Below are positions 27,665 through 36,284 of a stretch of 62,928 bases of DNA, in pieces. The stretch is from Campylobacter concisus. GTDB taxonomy: Bacteria > Campylobacterota > Campylobacteria > Campylobacterales > Campylobacteraceae. Both the position numbers and the translations under genes were made by a program. The first letter of the stretch is position 1. Every line of letters begins with the position of its first letter. The DNA is taken from positions 1 to 62,928 of the forward strand of contig NZ_PPCG01000002.1 in the NCBI RefSeq assembly GCF_002913745.1, written 5' to 3'. The notes below the pieces were generated by a model that saw only the letters and a program-made list of their open reading frames with translations, was not told where the DNA came from and did not search any database.

Positions 27665-27716
27665 AAAGTAAATTTGGGCGAGCAATCGCCCTATTTTATA
27701 ACTTTAAATTTACTTT
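27665..27716 (+). terminator. nested terminator after flgE
   Basis: Inner hairpin GGGCGA-GCAA-TCGCCC (27676-27691), a GNRA-type tetraloop, followed by TATTTTAT. It is enclosed by a perfect 11-base outer inverted repeat AAAGTAAATTT (27665-27675) / AAATTTACTTT (27706-27716). Confidence 0.85.
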
Positions 27717-27824
27717 AGACCTTTCAAATCCCCTAAAATACTTACTTTTCTCTAAATATAGCAATATAATTTTAAGCATGCTGGTTATAAAATTCATTTA
27801 ATTTCTTTTTTTAAGGATTGTCAA

Positions 27825-28394
27825 ATGAAAATGCTATTTTTAGCCCCAGTGCTAGCTTGTAGTCTTGCCTTTGGTGCTGATGTGATCGCAAAAGATGCAA
27901 ACATCACACTTGATGGCAAGATGATCGGTAAGATCGAGGTTTTAACGCCAGTTGAGGTCGTAGAAAAAGGCGATAAAACGAGTAAGATCAAGGTTAGTGG
28001 TGTAGTGTCGGCAAACTACTTGGCTCAGCTTCAAAGAAGCGTAGAAGACCCTGAAGTTTTTGTAGCTTTTGATAACGAGAGCGAGGCAAATTTCAAAAAA
28101 GTAAAAGATCTTGAAGATGACTACGGCGAGGTTTGGTACCAAGCTGATGGCGTTTATGAAGTGTCAAATGACGCGCTTGGTGGCAACCAAAAAGAGCTTT
28201 ATGCAAAGGCAAAGAAAATTTACGAGGAGACCTGCTCGGCATGTCACAGGTTGCACGAGCCAAACAGCTTTACAGCTGCTCAGTGGCCAGCAAATTTAGC
28301 TGGTATGGTTGATGCGAAATTTGTCGCACTTGATGAAACTGACCTAAATTTAGTGCTTAAATACCTACAGCACAATGCCAAAAAAGTAAAATAA
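27825..28394 (+). CDS. periplasmic monohaem c-type cytochrome (partner of the Mo reductase)
   Basis: 189 residues with a signal peptide (MKMLFLAPVLACSLAFGAD) and one haem motif CSACH (about residue 136), followed by a class-I cytochrome helix with WPANLAGM, where Met can be the distal ligand. The N-terminal domain (DGKMIGKIEVLTPVEVVEKGDK) resembles the small domain seen in TorC-type donors. It lies 20 bases before a TorA-like reductase, the arrangement I recall as Cj0265c-Cj0264c for TMAO/DMSO reduction in C. jejuni, so it should deliver quinol-derived electrons to it. Confidence 0.88.
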   Translation: MKMLFLAPVLACSLAFGADVIAKDANITLDGKMIGKIEVLTPVEVVEKGDKTSKIKVSGVVSANYLAQLQRSVEDPEVFVAFDNESEANFKKVKDLEDDYGEVWYQADGVYEVSNDALGGNQKELYAKAKKIYEETCSACHRLHEPNSFTAAQWPANLAGMVDAKFVALDETDLNLVLKYLQHNAKKVK

Positions 28395-28414
28395 ATTTTC
28401 ATAAGGGAGAAAAT

Positions 28415-30856
28415 ATGAAAAGACGAGATTTTATAAAATTTTCTGCACTTGCTGCCACAGCGGCACAAGCAAACAAGATAGAAGGCGTGACAAAGACCAT
28501 CTTTGATCAAAACAAGACCTTTGGCGCAAATAGATTTGGCCTATTTTGGGCAAATACCAACTCAAACCAAATCGTCTCAGTCGATCCATTTGAGGGCGAT
28601 AAATTCCCAAATACCATGAACAACAGCTTGCCAGACCTCATCCAAAACGAAAGCCGCGTGCTCTATCCATACGTAAGAAAGAGCTACCTAAAGGCAAAGG
28701 GCGCAGCAAAGAGCGAGCTTCGTGGCAAAGAGGAATTTGTGCGCGTTAACTGGGAGACTGCACTTGATCTAGCAGCAAAAGCCTTAAAAGAAAATTTTGA
28801 TAAGTATGGCCCTGAGAGCATCTACGGCGAGTGCTACTGGTGGGGCGGTAGCGGCAAGATCAGCTGGGGTAGGACTGTTGGTCACAGGATGCTAAAAGTG
28901 CTTGGCGGATATGTAGAAGAGAGCGGCGACTACTCAACGGGTGCTGGCCTTGTTATCATGCTTCACGTCCTAGGCAACAGCGCCGTTTATGATGCTCCGA
29001 CAAAGTGGGAGGCTATCGCTAAAAACGCTAAAAATGTTGTATTTTGGGGCACTGACCCACTTGTAACTGATCAAATTTCATGGCAACCACCAACACATGA
29101 TGGCTATCTTGGCATCAAAAAGATAAAAGAGGCAGGCATAAAAACTTATAGCGTTTGCGTCTTTAAAAACGACACCACAAGATATCTTGGCTCTGAAGCT
29201 ATCATCGTTCGTCCAAATACCGACGTAGCAATGATGCTTGGCATGTGCCACTATCTATATGAAAACAAGCTTTATGACGAAGAATTTATCAAAAAATACA
29301 CAGTTGGCTTTAATAAATTTAAAGACTACCTGCTTGGCACAACCGACAAGGTAGTCAAAGATATCAACTGGGCTAGCAAAATTTGCGGAGTAAAAGCTGA
29401 GGATATCGCAAAATTTGCAACAGCACTTGCAAAAGAGCCAAGCGTCATCATCGCAGGCAGATCACTTCAAAGACAAGATCACGGCGAGATGAGCTTTTGG
29501 GGTATCGTAACACTTAGCGCGATGCTAGGTCAGATAGGCAAAGAGGGACTTGGCTTCGAGTTTAACCTCTACCACTCAAATGGCGCTACAGACAAGATCG
29601 CTCCGTCACTAAAAGGCATCAGCACTAGCATAAGCGAGAAATACGACAACGTAGATGGCGCTCCTTGGAAGAAATTTAAAAACGTCACCATCCCATCTTC
29701 AAGATCGATCGAGGCTTTGCAAAACCCTGGCAAAGAGATAGACTATGACGGCTCAAAGATCAAGCTACCACACATGAGAGTGGCTTACATGGCGTCTGGA
29801 TCGATGTTTACAAGGCATCAAGACGTAAATAACGCCGTAAAAGCGTGGCGTAAATTTGACACCGTAATAACAGCTGAGCCATTTTGGACAAGCACAGCAA
29901 AACTAAGCGACATCGTCTTGCCAGTAGCCCTTGAAGTCGAGAGAAATGACATCAACCAAAGCGTGCCTACAAACGAGTATATCGTAGCTTACAAGCCTGT
30001 CGTAGAGCCTATGGGCGAGAGCAGAAGTGATTATTGGATCTGCTCACAAATTTGCAAACGCTGGGGCAGAGAAGAGGTCTTTACAGAGGGCAAAGATGAG
30101 CTTGGCTGGGCGAAAGAATTTTACGCAGACGCAGCCGAGCAAGCCAAAGGCATAAATGTCAAGATGCCAAGCTTTGATGAGTTTTGGAAAGAGGGATATG
30201 TTAGATTTGAGCAAGATGACGAAGCGAGCAGATACTACACAAGGCTTAGCGCTTTTAGAGAAAATCCACACAAAAACCGCCTAGGCACGCCATCTGGCAA
30301 GATAGAGCTCTACTCTCCAACTATCGCTAAATTTGGCTACAAAGACTTTGCGCCACACGTTGCTTGGATCGAGCCGTTTGAGTGGCTTGGCAGTGAAAAA
30401 GCCAAAAAGTATCCATTTAGCGTCACAACCCCACACTCAAGATACCGCCTCCACTCACAGCTAAATAACTCAATAATCAGAAACTACGCTGAAGTATGCG
30501 CTAGAGAGCCAATGCTAATAAACGTAAATGACGCCAAAGCAAAGGGCATCGCAACTGGCGACGTGGTGAGAGTATTTAACGACAGGGGCGAAATTTTAGT
30601 CGGCGCGCTTGTCACTGACATCATCCCAGAGCACGTTATCGCCATCTGCGAGGGTGCGTGGTACGATCCTGAAGTGCTAGGCGAAAAGAGCCTTTGCAAA
30701 CACGGCTGCGTCAATGTCCTAACTCGCGACAAAGGCACATCTAGCATCGCGCAAAGCAACTGCGGACACACGATCCTTGTAAATTTAGAAAAATACAAAG
30801 GCGAGATCAAGCCAATCACCGCGTTTTCTAAACCAAAAATTTTGCAATCTTTGTAG
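28415..30856 (+). CDS. TorA/BisC-type molybdopterin S-/N-oxide reductase
   Basis: 813 residues, periplasmic. Twin-arginine signal MKRRDFIKFSALAATAAQA. DMSO-reductase-family features: YWWGGSGKISWGR, GDYSTGAG (about 171-178; Ser174 is the likely Mo ligand, as in TorA/DmsA-type III enzymes), WGTDPLVTDQISW and the C-terminal dinucleotide-binding HSRYRLHSQLNNS. No N-terminal Fe-S cysteine motif, matching the single-subunit class. It reduces TMAO and/or DMSO with electrons from the upstream cytochrome. Its 3' end is duplicated at 32.6-33.0 kb. Confidence 0.92.
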   Translation: MKRRDFIKFSALAATAAQANKIEGVTKTIFDQNKTFGANRFGLFWANTNSNQIVSVDPFEGDKFPNTMNNSLPDLIQNESRVLYPYVRKSYLKAKGAAKSELRGKEEFVRVNWETALDLAAKALKENFDKYGPESIYGECYWWGGSGKISWGRTVGHRMLKVLGGYVEESGDYSTGAGLVIMLHVLGNSAVYDAPTKWEAIAKNAKNVVFWGTDPLVTDQISWQPPTHDGYLGIKKIKEAGIKTYSVCVFKNDTTRYLGSEAIIVRPNTDVAMMLGMCHYLYENKLYDEEFIKKYTVGFNKFKDYLLGTTDKVVKDINWASKICGVKAEDIAKFATALAKEPSVIIAGRSLQRQDHGEMSFWGIVTLSAMLGQIGKEGLGFEFNLYHSNGATDKIAPSLKGISTSISEKYDNVDGAPWKKFKNVTIPSSRSIEALQNPGKEIDYDGSKIKLPHMRVAYMASGSMFTRHQDVNNAVKAWRKFDTVITAEPFWTSTAKLSDIVLPVALEVERNDINQSVPTNEYIVAYKPVVEPMGESRSDYWICSQICKRWGREEVFTEGKDELGWAKEFYADAAEQAKGINVKMPSFDEFWKEGYVRFEQDDEASRYYTRLSAFRENPHKNRLGTPSGKIELYSPTIAKFGYKDFAPHVAWIEPFEWLGSEKAKKYPFSVTTPHSRYRLHSQLNNSIIRNYAEVCAREPMLINVNDAKAKGIATGDVVRVFNDRGEILVGALVTDIIPEHVIAICEGAWYDPEVLGEKSLCKHGCVNVLTRDKGTSSIAQSNCGHTILVNLEKYKGEIKPITAFSKPKILQSL

Positions 30857-30865
30857 AATTTATAT

Positions 30866-30895
30866 AAATTTAGCCCTCGCTTGGGGGCTAAATTT
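30866..30895. terminator. terminator between Mo reductase and yolD-like gene
   Basis: AAATTTAGCCC (30866-30876) and GGGCTAAATTT (30885-30895) form an 11-base-pair stem with an eight-base loop; flanking A/T runs make it usable in both directions for the convergent genes ending at 30856 and 30904. A degraded copy is in the duplication near 33.02 kb. Confidence 0.85.
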
Positions 30896-30903
30896 TAAAA
30901 GAG

Positions 30904-31218
30904 TTAATGTCTTCTAACTATCTCCACCTCATTTATATCCTCAAATTTGATCCTGGTTTTTACGACCATGAGGATTTTATCTTTGAAATTTACATCTGAG
31001 ACTAGGCCGCTAGTTTTTACGTAAGTAAAGCCGTCGTGGTAGCTCACACGCACCTCATCAGCTATCTTTATCTCGCTTATCTTTTTTAAAATTTCATCGA
31101 CCTTGCTCTCGTCAAGCTCTAGTTTTTCGCATTTTTCTCGCTCTTTTTGACGCAAGGCTCGCTCTAATGTAGAAAGAGGATTAAACGAGCTAAAAATTTT
31201 CGCCCTATCTTTACTCAC
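30904..31218 (-). CDS. YolD-like protein paired with Y-family polymerase
   Basis: 104 residues from GTG 31218, which overlaps the polymerase stop (GGTGAGTAA). A longer frame to 31308 would lie fully within the polymerase gene. Features are DRAKIFSSFNPLSTLERAL (compare the WxPF...L motif of YolD), a charged helix, and a C-terminal beta domain with VSYHDGFTYVKTSGLVSDVNFKDKIL matching YolD's 'dG.i....G.I..id...k.i' pattern. In Firmicutes YolD genes accompany UvrX/YqjW polymerases; the same pairing here supports the call. Biochemical role unknown. Confidence 0.75.
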   Translation of the reverse strand: MSKDRAKIFSSFNPLSTLERALRQKEREKCEKLELDESKVDEILKKISEIKIADEVRVSYHDGFTYVKTSGLVSDVNFKDKILMVVKTRIKFEDINEVEIVRRH

Positions 31219-32479
31219 CGCTCTTGTGCCCTCCGATCTTTTTGTTTCTATCTTGCCCAGTTGCCTCTGGTAGCAGGTCGATCGCGCGCAGGATCGAGTT
31301 TTTACCAAATTTCTCTTTTATCAAATTTAGCGACTTTAGCACCGCCTTTTCTTTGGCGTCATCTTCAAACAGGCTAAATTCTGCCAAATTTTCTTTTACC
31401 ACATCGTTTGCAGATATGCCTATTTGCCTGATTAACCCGACATTTTTTATCTTGTTTAAAAGTAGCTCCTCAGCTACACTCATTAGCACGCTTGAGACAT
31501 TTGTTGGCGTTTTGAACCGCACACTTGCACGTTGCTGCGGCTCAAGCTTATCGGCAAATCTCACATTTATCGTTAGCCCACTCGCCATCACATCTTTGTT
31601 TATCATCCTAAGCACGAGCCTGTCAGCCATCTCTTTTAGCACGATCACCGCCTCGCAGCGCTCGTAGTCTCTGGGTAAAATTTCTGAGCTAAAGTAGGAC
31701 TTCGTGTTTGGTTTATACGCCTTTATCTCAGCTATCGTCGTTGGCTCTATGCCGTTTGCGTGATCTATCGTGATGTAGGCATCGACGCCAAAAATTTTTT
31801 CAAGCAGGCTTTTTGGCGCATTTGCGATATCTTTCATGCAAAAGATGCCGCATTTTTCGAGCTTTAGTCTAGTTTGCTTACCGATACGCCAAAAGTCACT
31901 TAGGGGCTGATGTGTCCAGAGCTGCTTTTTGTAAAGCTCTTCGTCAAGATAGGCGATGCCGTCATCTTGGTGCTTTGCTAATATATCAAGCGCGATCTTT
32001 GCGAGGTATAAATTTTTCCCCATGCCACAAGTCGCCGTCACGCCAGTCGTTTTTAAGATCTCATCCATCATCATTTTCGCCATCTCTTTTGCGCCAAGAG
32101 CGTAAAATTTCAAGTAAGAAGTGAGGTCTATGAAGCACTCATCAATAGAATAGACGTAGATGTCCTCTTTGGAGACATATTTTAGATAAATTTCATAGAT
32201 CCTTGCGGCGTAATCGATGTAAAACTGCATCCTAGGTGGCGCGATGATAAATTTGACATCTCTTGGTATCTCAAAGAGCCTGCAGCGGTTTTTCACCCCT
32301 TTTGCACGAAGCGCAGGGCTAACAGCTAAGCAGATGCCACCACTGCCACGACTAGCATCAGCCACGACTAGATCAGCCTTAAATGGATCAAGCCCACGCT
32401 CCACGCACTCAACCGAGGCGTAAAAGGACTTTAGGTCGATAACGGCGTAAATTTTGCTCTTTGGATTTTCATTTTTCAT
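31211..32479 (-). CDS. Y-family (DinB/UmuC-type) translesion DNA polymerase
   Basis: 422 residues. N-terminal palm IYAVIDLKSFYASVECVERGLDP has the first metal-binding Asp, and YSIDECFIDLT (about 110-120) carries the catalytic D-E pair. Further features are the helix-hairpin-helix thumb region DFWRIGKQTRLKLEKCGI and the little-finger domain with FSSEILPRDYERCEAVIVL. Closest in style to UmuC/UvrX (YqjW)-type polymerases. There is no C-terminal beta-clamp motif that I can recognise with confidence. No umuD-like gene or LexA box is visible nearby. It forms a two-gene unit with the YolD-like protein. Confidence 0.9.
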   Translation of the reverse strand: MKNENPKSKIYAVIDLKSFYASVECVERGLDPFKADLVVADASRGSGGICLAVSPALRAKGVKNRCRLFEIPRDVKFIIAPPRMQFYIDYAARIYEIYLKYVSKEDIYVYSIDECFIDLTSYLKFYALGAKEMAKMMMDEILKTTGVTATCGMGKNLYLAKIALDILAKHQDDGIAYLDEELYKKQLWTHQPLSDFWRIGKQTRLKLEKCGIFCMKDIANAPKSLLEKIFGVDAYITIDHANGIEPTTIAEIKAYKPNTKSYFSSEILPRDYERCEAVIVLKEMADRLVLRMINKDVMASGLTINVRFADKLEPQQRASVRFKTPTNVSSVLMSVAEELLLNKIKNVGLIRQIGISANDVVKENLAEFSLFEDDAKEKAVLKSLNLIKEKFGKNSILRAIDLLPEATGQDRNKKIGGHKSGE

Positions 32480-32580
32480 GAGAGGATTATAGATGAAATT
32501 TGGTAAAAGTTAGTTTGTAAATTTTGTTTGAAATGGCTTAAAATTTTAATAAAAATCTTTTAGAAAAAAAGGCTAAATTT

Positions 32581-33031
32581 GAGTGCAAAAACCACGCGCT
32601 AAAGATACCAAAATAACTCCGTGACCAGAAACTATGCCAAGCTGAGCGCAAAAGAGCCGATGCTCATAAACGTAAATGAAGCCAAGAAAAAGACATAGCG
32701 ACTGGCGACGTGGTGAGAGTATTTAACGACAGGGGCAAAATTTTAGTTGGCGCGCTTGTTGCTCATCATCCCAGAGCACGTCATCGCCATCTGCGAGGGT
32801 GCATGGCATGGTCCTGAAGTGCTAAGCAAAAGAGCCTTTGCAAGCATGGCTGCGTCAATGTCCTAACTAGCGACAAAGGCACATCTGGCACCACTCAAAG
32901 CAACTGCAGACACAGGGTATTGGCAAATTTAGAAAAATATAAAGGCAAGATCAAGTTGGTCGCTGCGTTTTCTAAACCAAAAATTTTGCAATCTTTGTAG
33001 AATTTATAGAAATTTGGCCATCGCTTTGTGG
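32581..33031 (+). pseudogene. decayed duplicate of the 3' end of the Mo-reductase gene
   Basis: This stretch aligns to 30418-30890 (reductase codons about 670 to stop, and the terminator). Long identical blocks include CGACGTGGTGAGAGTATT, CATCGCCATCTGCGAGGG and CCAAAAATTTTGCAATCT. Small deletions, frameshifts, an in-frame TAG and a degraded hairpin show it is not translated. The two copies flank the polymerase/YolD pair as direct repeats. The rest of the 32480-33041 spacer holds no gene. Confidence 0.9.
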
Positions 33032-33041
33032 CAAATCAAAT

Positions 33042-34109
33042 TTAGCCGTAAATTTTCTTTAAATTTTCAAGCTTTGTGCTTGCATTTAGCAGTAGCATAT
33101 CAGCAAGAACTAGCCTTATCATCGCAGTTGCTACGACGCTGCCACGTATGCCTATGCAAGGATCATGCCTGCCTCGTAGTTCAAAATCCACCGCCTCGCC
33201 AGCTAAATTTAGCGTCTTTTGCTCTTTAAATATCGAAGGTGTTGGCTTAAAATGGCTCTTTAGTACGATTTCAGCCCCGCTACTTATGCCTCCAAGTATG
33301 CCACCAGCGTTGTTGCTCAAAAAGCCAATCTCGTCCATCTCGTCGTTGTTTGCTGAGCCAAGCATAGAGCTTACATTTACGCCAGCGCCGATCTCTACGG
33401 CTTTTACTCCGTTTATGCCCATTAAAGCAGCTGTCAAAGCGCTATCCAGCCTATCGTAAAGTGGCTCGCCAAGACCAGTTGGCACGCCTTTTGCCACGCT
33501 TAAAACGACAGCTCCAACATTATCGTGCTCGCTTCTAGCTTTATTTACCGCCTCTTTCATCGCCTCTTCGTTGCCAAGAGCGTAAATTTGCGAATTTTGG
33601 GCAAAAGCAAAATCAATCTTGTCGCTAACAACCTTGCCAATGCCAAGCACGCCGCTTAAAACTTCTATCTTAAATTCATTTAAAAGTAGTTGTGCAAATG
33701 CCCCACCAGCGACCCTTACTGCCGTCTCTCTCGCACTTGCGCGCCCACCACCTCTGTGATCCCTGATGCCATATTTTTTAAAATATGTAAAATCAGCATG
33801 CCCAGGGCGGAAAATCTCACGTAAATTTTCATAGTCGTTTGACTTTTGGTTGTTGTTAAAAATAGCAAAACCTATCGGTGCGCCGGTGCTCGTGCCGTCA
33901 AAAACGCCACTAAAAATTTCTATCTTATCAGTCTCATCTCGTGCCGTTGTGAAGCTACTTTGCCCAGGGCGACGCTTATCAAGCTCGCCTTGGATGAAGT
34001 CTGTATCGATATTTATCCCAGCAGGTAGGCCGTCTATCACGCCACCTATCGCTACCCCATGGCTCTCGCCAAAGCTAGTTAAGGTTAGTTTTTTGCCAAA
34101 TGTGTTCAA
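33042..34109 (-). CDS. aroC: chorismate synthase
   Basis: 355 residues. Signatures GESHGVAIGGVIDGLPAG at the N-terminus, RPGQSSFTTARDETD, RPGHADFTYFKKYGIRDHRGGGRASARET (read in parts) and GIRGSVVATAMIRLVLADM. It converts EPSP to chorismate with reduced FMN. Last gene of the minus-strand TPR-rnhA-rnc-aroC unit, the order I recall from C. jejuni upstream of dnaG. The rnc stop lies eight bases upstream. Confidence 0.97.
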   Translation of the reverse strand: MNTFGKKLTLTSFGESHGVAIGGVIDGLPAGINIDTDFIQGELDKRRPGQSSFTTARDETDKIEIFSGVFDGTSTGAPIGFAIFNNNQKSNDYENLREIFRPGHADFTYFKKYGIRDHRGGGRASARETAVRVAGGAFAQLLLNEFKIEVLSGVLGIGKVVSDKIDFAFAQNSQIYALGNEEAMKEAVNKARSEHDNVGAVVLSVAKGVPTGLGEPLYDRLDSALTAALMGINGVKAVEIGAGVNVSSMLGSANNDEMDEIGFLSNNAGGILGGISSGAEIVLKSHFKPTPSIFKEQKTLNLAGEAVDFELRGRHDPCIGIRGSVVATAMIRLVLADMLLLNASTKLENLKKIYG

Positions 34110-34117
34110 AATTTATC

Positions 34118-34789
34118 CTATTTTTTGATTTTTTCTAGTGCGATTTTTGCTGCGATCTGTTGGGCTTGCTTTTTCGAGCTTCCAACGGCACGTGAAATTT
34201 CTTTGCCATTTAGTAGCAAGGCTATCTCAAATTCTTTCTTATGATCAGGGCCAAAAGAGCCTATGAGCTCGTATGTTGGTATGACACCAAGAGTCGCTTG
34301 AGTGACCTCTTGAAGGGCGGTTTTATAGTCCTTTTCAAGGTGTGCAAAGTCGATCTGCGGATAGCAAAGCTCAAGCAGGCTAATAGAAATTTCTCGCACT
34401 TTATCAAGTCCAGCCTCAAGGTAGATAGCGCCCATCACAGCTTCAAACGCGTCACTTAAAATGCTATCTTTCTCTCTACCGCCGTTGTTTTCTTCAGCTT
34501 GGCTAAGCCTTAAAAACTCGCCCATTTTTAGCCGTCTAGACATATTTGCAAAGCTTTTTTCATTGACAAGCGCGGCTCTTAGCTTGCTCATATCGCCCTC
34601 TGCGATCTTGCTAAATTTCTTAAAAAGATACTCAGCCACAAGCAGATCCATCACTGCATCGCCCAAAAACTCAAGCCTCTCGTTATTTAACGCCTGCTTA
34701 GTGCTCTTATGCGTTAGCGCCTCTTCTAAAAGCTCAGATTTTTTAAATTTATAGCCAAGATTACGTTCAAATTCTTCTAAATTTTTCAT
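34118..34789 (-). CDS. rnc: ribonuclease III
   Basis: 223 residues. The RNase III signature [16 protein letters not shown] (about 36-51) carries the catalytic Glu/Asp, with [16 protein letters not shown] supplying the second acidic pair. A C-terminal double-stranded-RNA-binding domain follows ([32 protein letters not shown], read in parts). It processes rRNA precursors and double-stranded RNA. The start overlaps the rnhA stop by four bases. Confidence 0.97.
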   Translation of the reverse strand: MKNLEEFERNLGYKFKKSELLEEALTHKSTKQALNNERLEFLGDAVMDLLVAEYLFKKFSKIAEGDMSKLRAALVNEKSFANMSRRLKMGEFLRLSQAEENNGGREKDSILSDAFEAVMGAIYLEAGLDKVREISISLLELCYPQIDFAHLEKDYKTALQEVTQATLGVIPTYELIGSFGPDHKKEFEIALLLNGKEISRAVGSSKKQAQQIAAKIALEKIKK

Positions 34790-35220
34790 ATCTTATTCTC
34801 ATCTTTTATTTTTAATGCCTCGTCCCTTGCCATCTGGTCGCACTCCTCGTTTTCAGGGTGCCCAGCGTGCCCCTTAACCCAGCTAGCCACGACTTTATGT
34901 GGCTTTGAAATTTCTAAATACTCCTGCCAAAGCTCGACATTTTTTACATTTTTGAAATTTCTCTTTTGCCAGTTTACAAGCCACTCATTTATGCTATTTA
35001 CTACGTATGAGCTATCGGTTATTAGCCTTACTTCGCAGGGCTCTTTTAGCGCTTTTAGCCCCATTATCGCAGCTTTTAGCTCCATTTGGTTATTTGTAGT
35101 ACGTGCCTCGCCGCCACTTTCTTTTTTCTGCGCTTCGTTAAATCTCAAAATGTAAGCCCAGCCGCCAGCTCCAGGGTTTCCAAGACATGAGCCATCGCTA
35201 AAAAGTGTTACTATCTTCAC
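34786..35220 (-). CDS. rnhA: ribonuclease HI
   Basis: 144 residues from GTG 35220 ([21 protein letters not shown]). Catalytic acids are in [17 protein letters not shown] and ITDSSYV, and [19 protein letters not shown] carries the late His and Asp. It degrades RNA in RNA-DNA hybrids. A longer form from GTG 35256 adds 12 residues; it has AGGAA two bases upstream, too close to be convincing, and overlaps the TPR gene further. I prefer 35220 by family alignment, with moderate certainty about the start. Confidence 0.92.
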   Translation of the reverse strand: MKIVTLFSDGSCLGNPGAGGWAYILRFNEAQKKESGGEARTTNNQMELKAAIMGLKALKEPCEVRLITDSSYVVNSINEWLVNWQKRNFKNVKNVELWQEYLEISKPHKVVASWVKGHAGHPENEECDQMARDEALKIKDENKI

Positions 35221-36223
35221 TTGATTTTTCTGTGATGTGGGATAAAATTTTGACACTTCCTAGCTCGTGACAGACCGGACAGCGGTAAAAGTGCATAGGA
35301 AATGAGTTTTTGCAGTTTTTGCAAACGTAGTTAAAGCTTAGCCCAGCTGCGTCAAATTTAGCGTCCTTTAGCCTTTTTATGACATTTAGCTCAAAGCCGT
35401 AAATTTCACATGGCTCATCTATATCGCCCTTTGCGTAAAAGAGTGATTTGTATTTTGCATCGTCTAAATTTATAGGTGTTTTTAGGTTGTAAAGTAGATC
35501 GAGCACATCTTCAAATTTGGCAAAATCTTTTAAATTTTCTAAATTTTCATTGTGCCTTATAAAAAGCGCTAAGATCATACGCTTTAAAAGCTCAAAATTT
35601 TGGCTAAGGTGTGAGAGAATTTCTACCTTTTCGCTAAAGCTTAAATTTCTATCATCAAGCGTGCTGATCGCCTTTATATAGGCCTTTTGATCTTTTACAT
35701 TTGTCCCTAGCTCTTCAAGCGAATTTAGCGCATAAAGGGCTTCTTTGTAGTTTTTAAGCTTCTCATCTATCATCGTTAAAAAGCGCAGTGCGAGCACGTT
35801 TCTAGGGCTTAGCTCAAGAGCTTTTTCAAAGATTTCGCTAGCTTTTTTTAAAAATCCAGCCTTAAAATAGACCTCTCCAAGCTCGTTTAGGATAAATTCT
35901 TTCTCGTTTTTATCTTTTACCTTTTCAAGTGCGATGAGATAGACGCCGATCGATTTTTCAAAGTCGCCATTTTTAGCAAAGGTCTGACCTAGCATGCTAA
36001 GGCTTGGTATATCTACTTCTGGGCTTTTTAGCATCTGCTTGTGCTCGTCGCTTATGCCATCTTTGCTGTCAAATTTCTTGATAAATTTCTCGATGCGTTT
36101 TTTCTCATCTTTACTTGAAAATATGCCCCAAGCATAGCTTAAAGCAGCGATCATCAAGATGATACTAAATAGAATAATAAGGCTAAATATCGGATCTCTG
36201 TGCCCAATGAAAAAAATATCCAC
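35198..36223 (-). CDS. membrane-anchored TPR protein with C-terminal zinc ribbon (LapB/YciM-like)
   Basis: 341 residues. One N-terminal membrane helix (PIFSLIILFSIILMIAALSYA), several TPR units (SMLGQTFAKNGDFEKSIGVYLIALE; LGEVYFKAGFLKKASEIFEKALELSP; KNYKEALYALNSL) and a C-terminal rubredoxin-like CKNCKNSFPMHFYRCPVCHELG with two CxxC pairs. This architecture is that of LapB/YciM, which tunes LpxC and LPS synthesis in enterobacteria; the same role here is inference. Located divergently from dnaG. Confidence 0.85.
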   Translation of the reverse strand: MDIFFIGHRDPIFSLIILFSIILMIAALSYAWGIFSSKDEKKRIEKFIKKFDSKDGISDEHKQMLKSPEVDIPSLSMLGQTFAKNGDFEKSIGVYLIALEKVKDKNEKEFILNELGEVYFKAGFLKKASEIFEKALELSPRNVLALRFLTMIDEKLKNYKEALYALNSLEELGTNVKDQKAYIKAISTLDDRNLSFSEKVEILSHLSQNFELLKRMILALFIRHNENLENLKDFAKFEDVLDLLYNLKTPINLDDAKYKSLFYAKGDIDEPCEIYGFELNVIKRLKDAKFDAAGLSFNYVCKNCKNSFPMHFYRCPVCHELGSVKILSHITEKSSEDSNTF

Positions 36224-36271
36224 GCTTATACTTTGTAATAAAATTTTACTTTAATTATAACAAAGCAGTTG

Positions 36272-36277
36272 TATAAT
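36272..36277 (+). promoter_or_regulatory. -10 box only seven bases from the dnaG ATG
   Basis: TATAAT in GTTGTATAATTTTGCTTATG. With a usual 6-7 base spacing, transcription would begin at or within one base of ATG 36285, implying a leaderless dnaG message. No Shine-Dalgarno is present between. Confidence 0.55.
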
Positions 36278-36284
36278 TTTGCTT

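Noticed and set aside
31219-31308. Longer YolD-like protein from 31308
   Set aside because: These codons lie within the polymerase gene in another phase and look non-coding; GTG 31218 overlaps the polymerase stop as expected for coupling.
32581-33031. A second functional molybdenum reductase gene
   Set aside because: Only the 3' end is present and it carries frameshifts, deletions and a stop.
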